Below are positions 63,581 to 64,000 of a DNA stretch of 64,000 bases, piece by piece; the stretch's first letter is position 1, and every line of letters begins with the position of its first letter. The notes under the pieces are model-generated. The model made no database searches and was not told where the DNA came from. It was given only the letters and a program-made list of their open reading frames with translations. Position numbers and translations under genes: made by a program. The DNA comes from Prolixibacter sp. NT017 (lineage in GTDB: Bacteria; Bacteroidota; Bacteroidia; Bacteroidales; Prolixibacteraceae), in NCBI RefSeq assembly GCF_009617875.1, contig NZ_BLAV01000001.1, positions 2,852,001-2,916,000 on the forward strand, given 5' to 3'.

Positions 63581-64000
63581 CTATTCATCCAGCGAACGGA
63601 GAAAGCTATCCATCAGACGATTCAACTTTGCGTCTGTCTTCGCATCAGCGATGACACCATTGGGTCCGATTTTCCCTTTCGCTCCTTTAATCAACAAACT
63701 CCCGTTAGCCGGAATTACTGCATCCAGTGTACTCATAATCAACTTAAGTGATTCCACCGCTTTCTCACCGGAAGCGGCCGCCACAATTAACGCAACCGGC
63801 TTTTTACTGAAGATGGTGGTAGAAACTGTCCATTCAATAGCATTTTTCAAACTTCCCGGCAGGCTGAAAACATACTCAGGGGTACAAATGATAACACCGT
63901 CGGATTCGGTAATGCGATTCCTAAAATCGACCACGCTTTCAGGAGGTGTTTCGTTATCCTTGTCGGGATTGAAATGCGGCATTTTATCAATGCCGTCATA
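63581..64000 (-). CDS. NADPH-dependent FMN reductase-family protein (5' end outside window)
   Basis: Flavodoxin-fold reductase of the FMN_red/SsuE-ArsH-like family. The visible 140 codons include the loop GVIICTPEYVFSLPGSLKNA with WTVS following, the flavin-binding signature of the family, and KPVALIVAAASGEKAVESLK. The frame is open to the window edge, so the N-terminal GSTR phosphate-binding loop is not seen. Reduces FMN or quinones with NADPH. Confidence 0.92.
   Translation of the reverse strand, partial: YDGIDKMPHFNPDKDNETPPESVVDFRNRITESDGVIICTPEYVFSLPGSLKNAIEWTVSTTIFSKKPVALIVAAASGEKAVESLKLIMSTLDAVIPANGSLLIKGAKGKIGPNGVIADAKTDAKLNRLMDSFLRSLDE

Overview
The window reads as a piece of a Bacteroidota chromosome, most likely Bacteroidales/Marinilabiliales-like (family not certain). 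The evidence is a SusC-type TonB-dependent receptor beside a FecR anti-sigma factor and an ECF sigma factor, an OMP_b-brl_3 type receptor paired with a LytS/LytTR system, a PG0541-like protein on an RND operon, many short lipoprotein signal peptides, and promoters of the TAnnTTTG type. Most genes are on the minus strand. I recognised no rRNA, tRNA, CRISPR array, integrase or intact transposase.

Layout. 1-5 kb: SusC/FecR/ECF sigma uptake module. 5-7.7 kb: CPA2 cation/proton antiporter and a membrane-anchored thioredoxin. 7.9-14.7 kb: a complete TetR-TolC-MFP-RND efflux operon with a PII-like partner and two identical-geometry operator palindromes upstream. 14.8-20.4 kb: exported sugar-isomerase-like lipoprotein, pentapeptide protein, MBL hydrolase, methyltransferase, formylglycine-generating-type enzyme and MarC. 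20.4-22.7 kb: a fluoride-response operon made of a fluoride riboswitch, fluC/crcB (with two frameshifts), DUF190 and enolase, the last being a classic fluoride target. 23.2-25.2 kb: carbonic anhydrase, cysteine hydrolase and methyltransferase. 25.2-27.1 kb: a repeat-dense stretch with a 13-copy, exactly 21-bp tandem array, an inverted pair of ~150-bp elements (one with a 30-A run) and hairpins with compensatory changes. 27.1-28 kb: NudC.

28.1-32.8 kb is a strongly AT-rich two-gene island. It holds a 1141-aa HD-domain/Hsp90-like (GHKL) ATPase and a 379-aa partner with a possible ADP-ribosyltransferase-like motif. It is the best candidate here for an undescribed conflict/defence system. 33-37.7 kb is a mosaic of small genes separated by a dispersed ~75-bp direct repeat, with one strong attC-like structured site between two orphan genes, suggesting integron-type cassettes without a visible integrase. 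37.7-41.9 kb: LytTR two-component system and outer-membrane receptor. 42.2-47.3 kb: an AT-rich accessory stretch with SDRs, several broken genes (chimeric 2OG/AlkB, DHFR-family with a nonsense codon, aldo/keto reductase remnant) and a quinone-reductase/HxlR pair whose promoters overlap head-on.

47.6-64 kb: serine hydrolase, ankyrin lipoprotein, a membrane-tethered AraC-TPR regulator, LRR protein, HU-family protein, an XRE-pentapeptide fusion, VOC proteins, methyltransferase, exported rubrerythrin, a voltage-gated K+ channel, a PD-(D/E)XK-like protein and several small membrane or lipoproteins. Four further degenerate tandem arrays with a 21-23-bp period lie in intergenic DNA (37.0, 53.6, 60.9 and 62.1 kb), so helically phased arrays appear to be a recurring feature of this genome.
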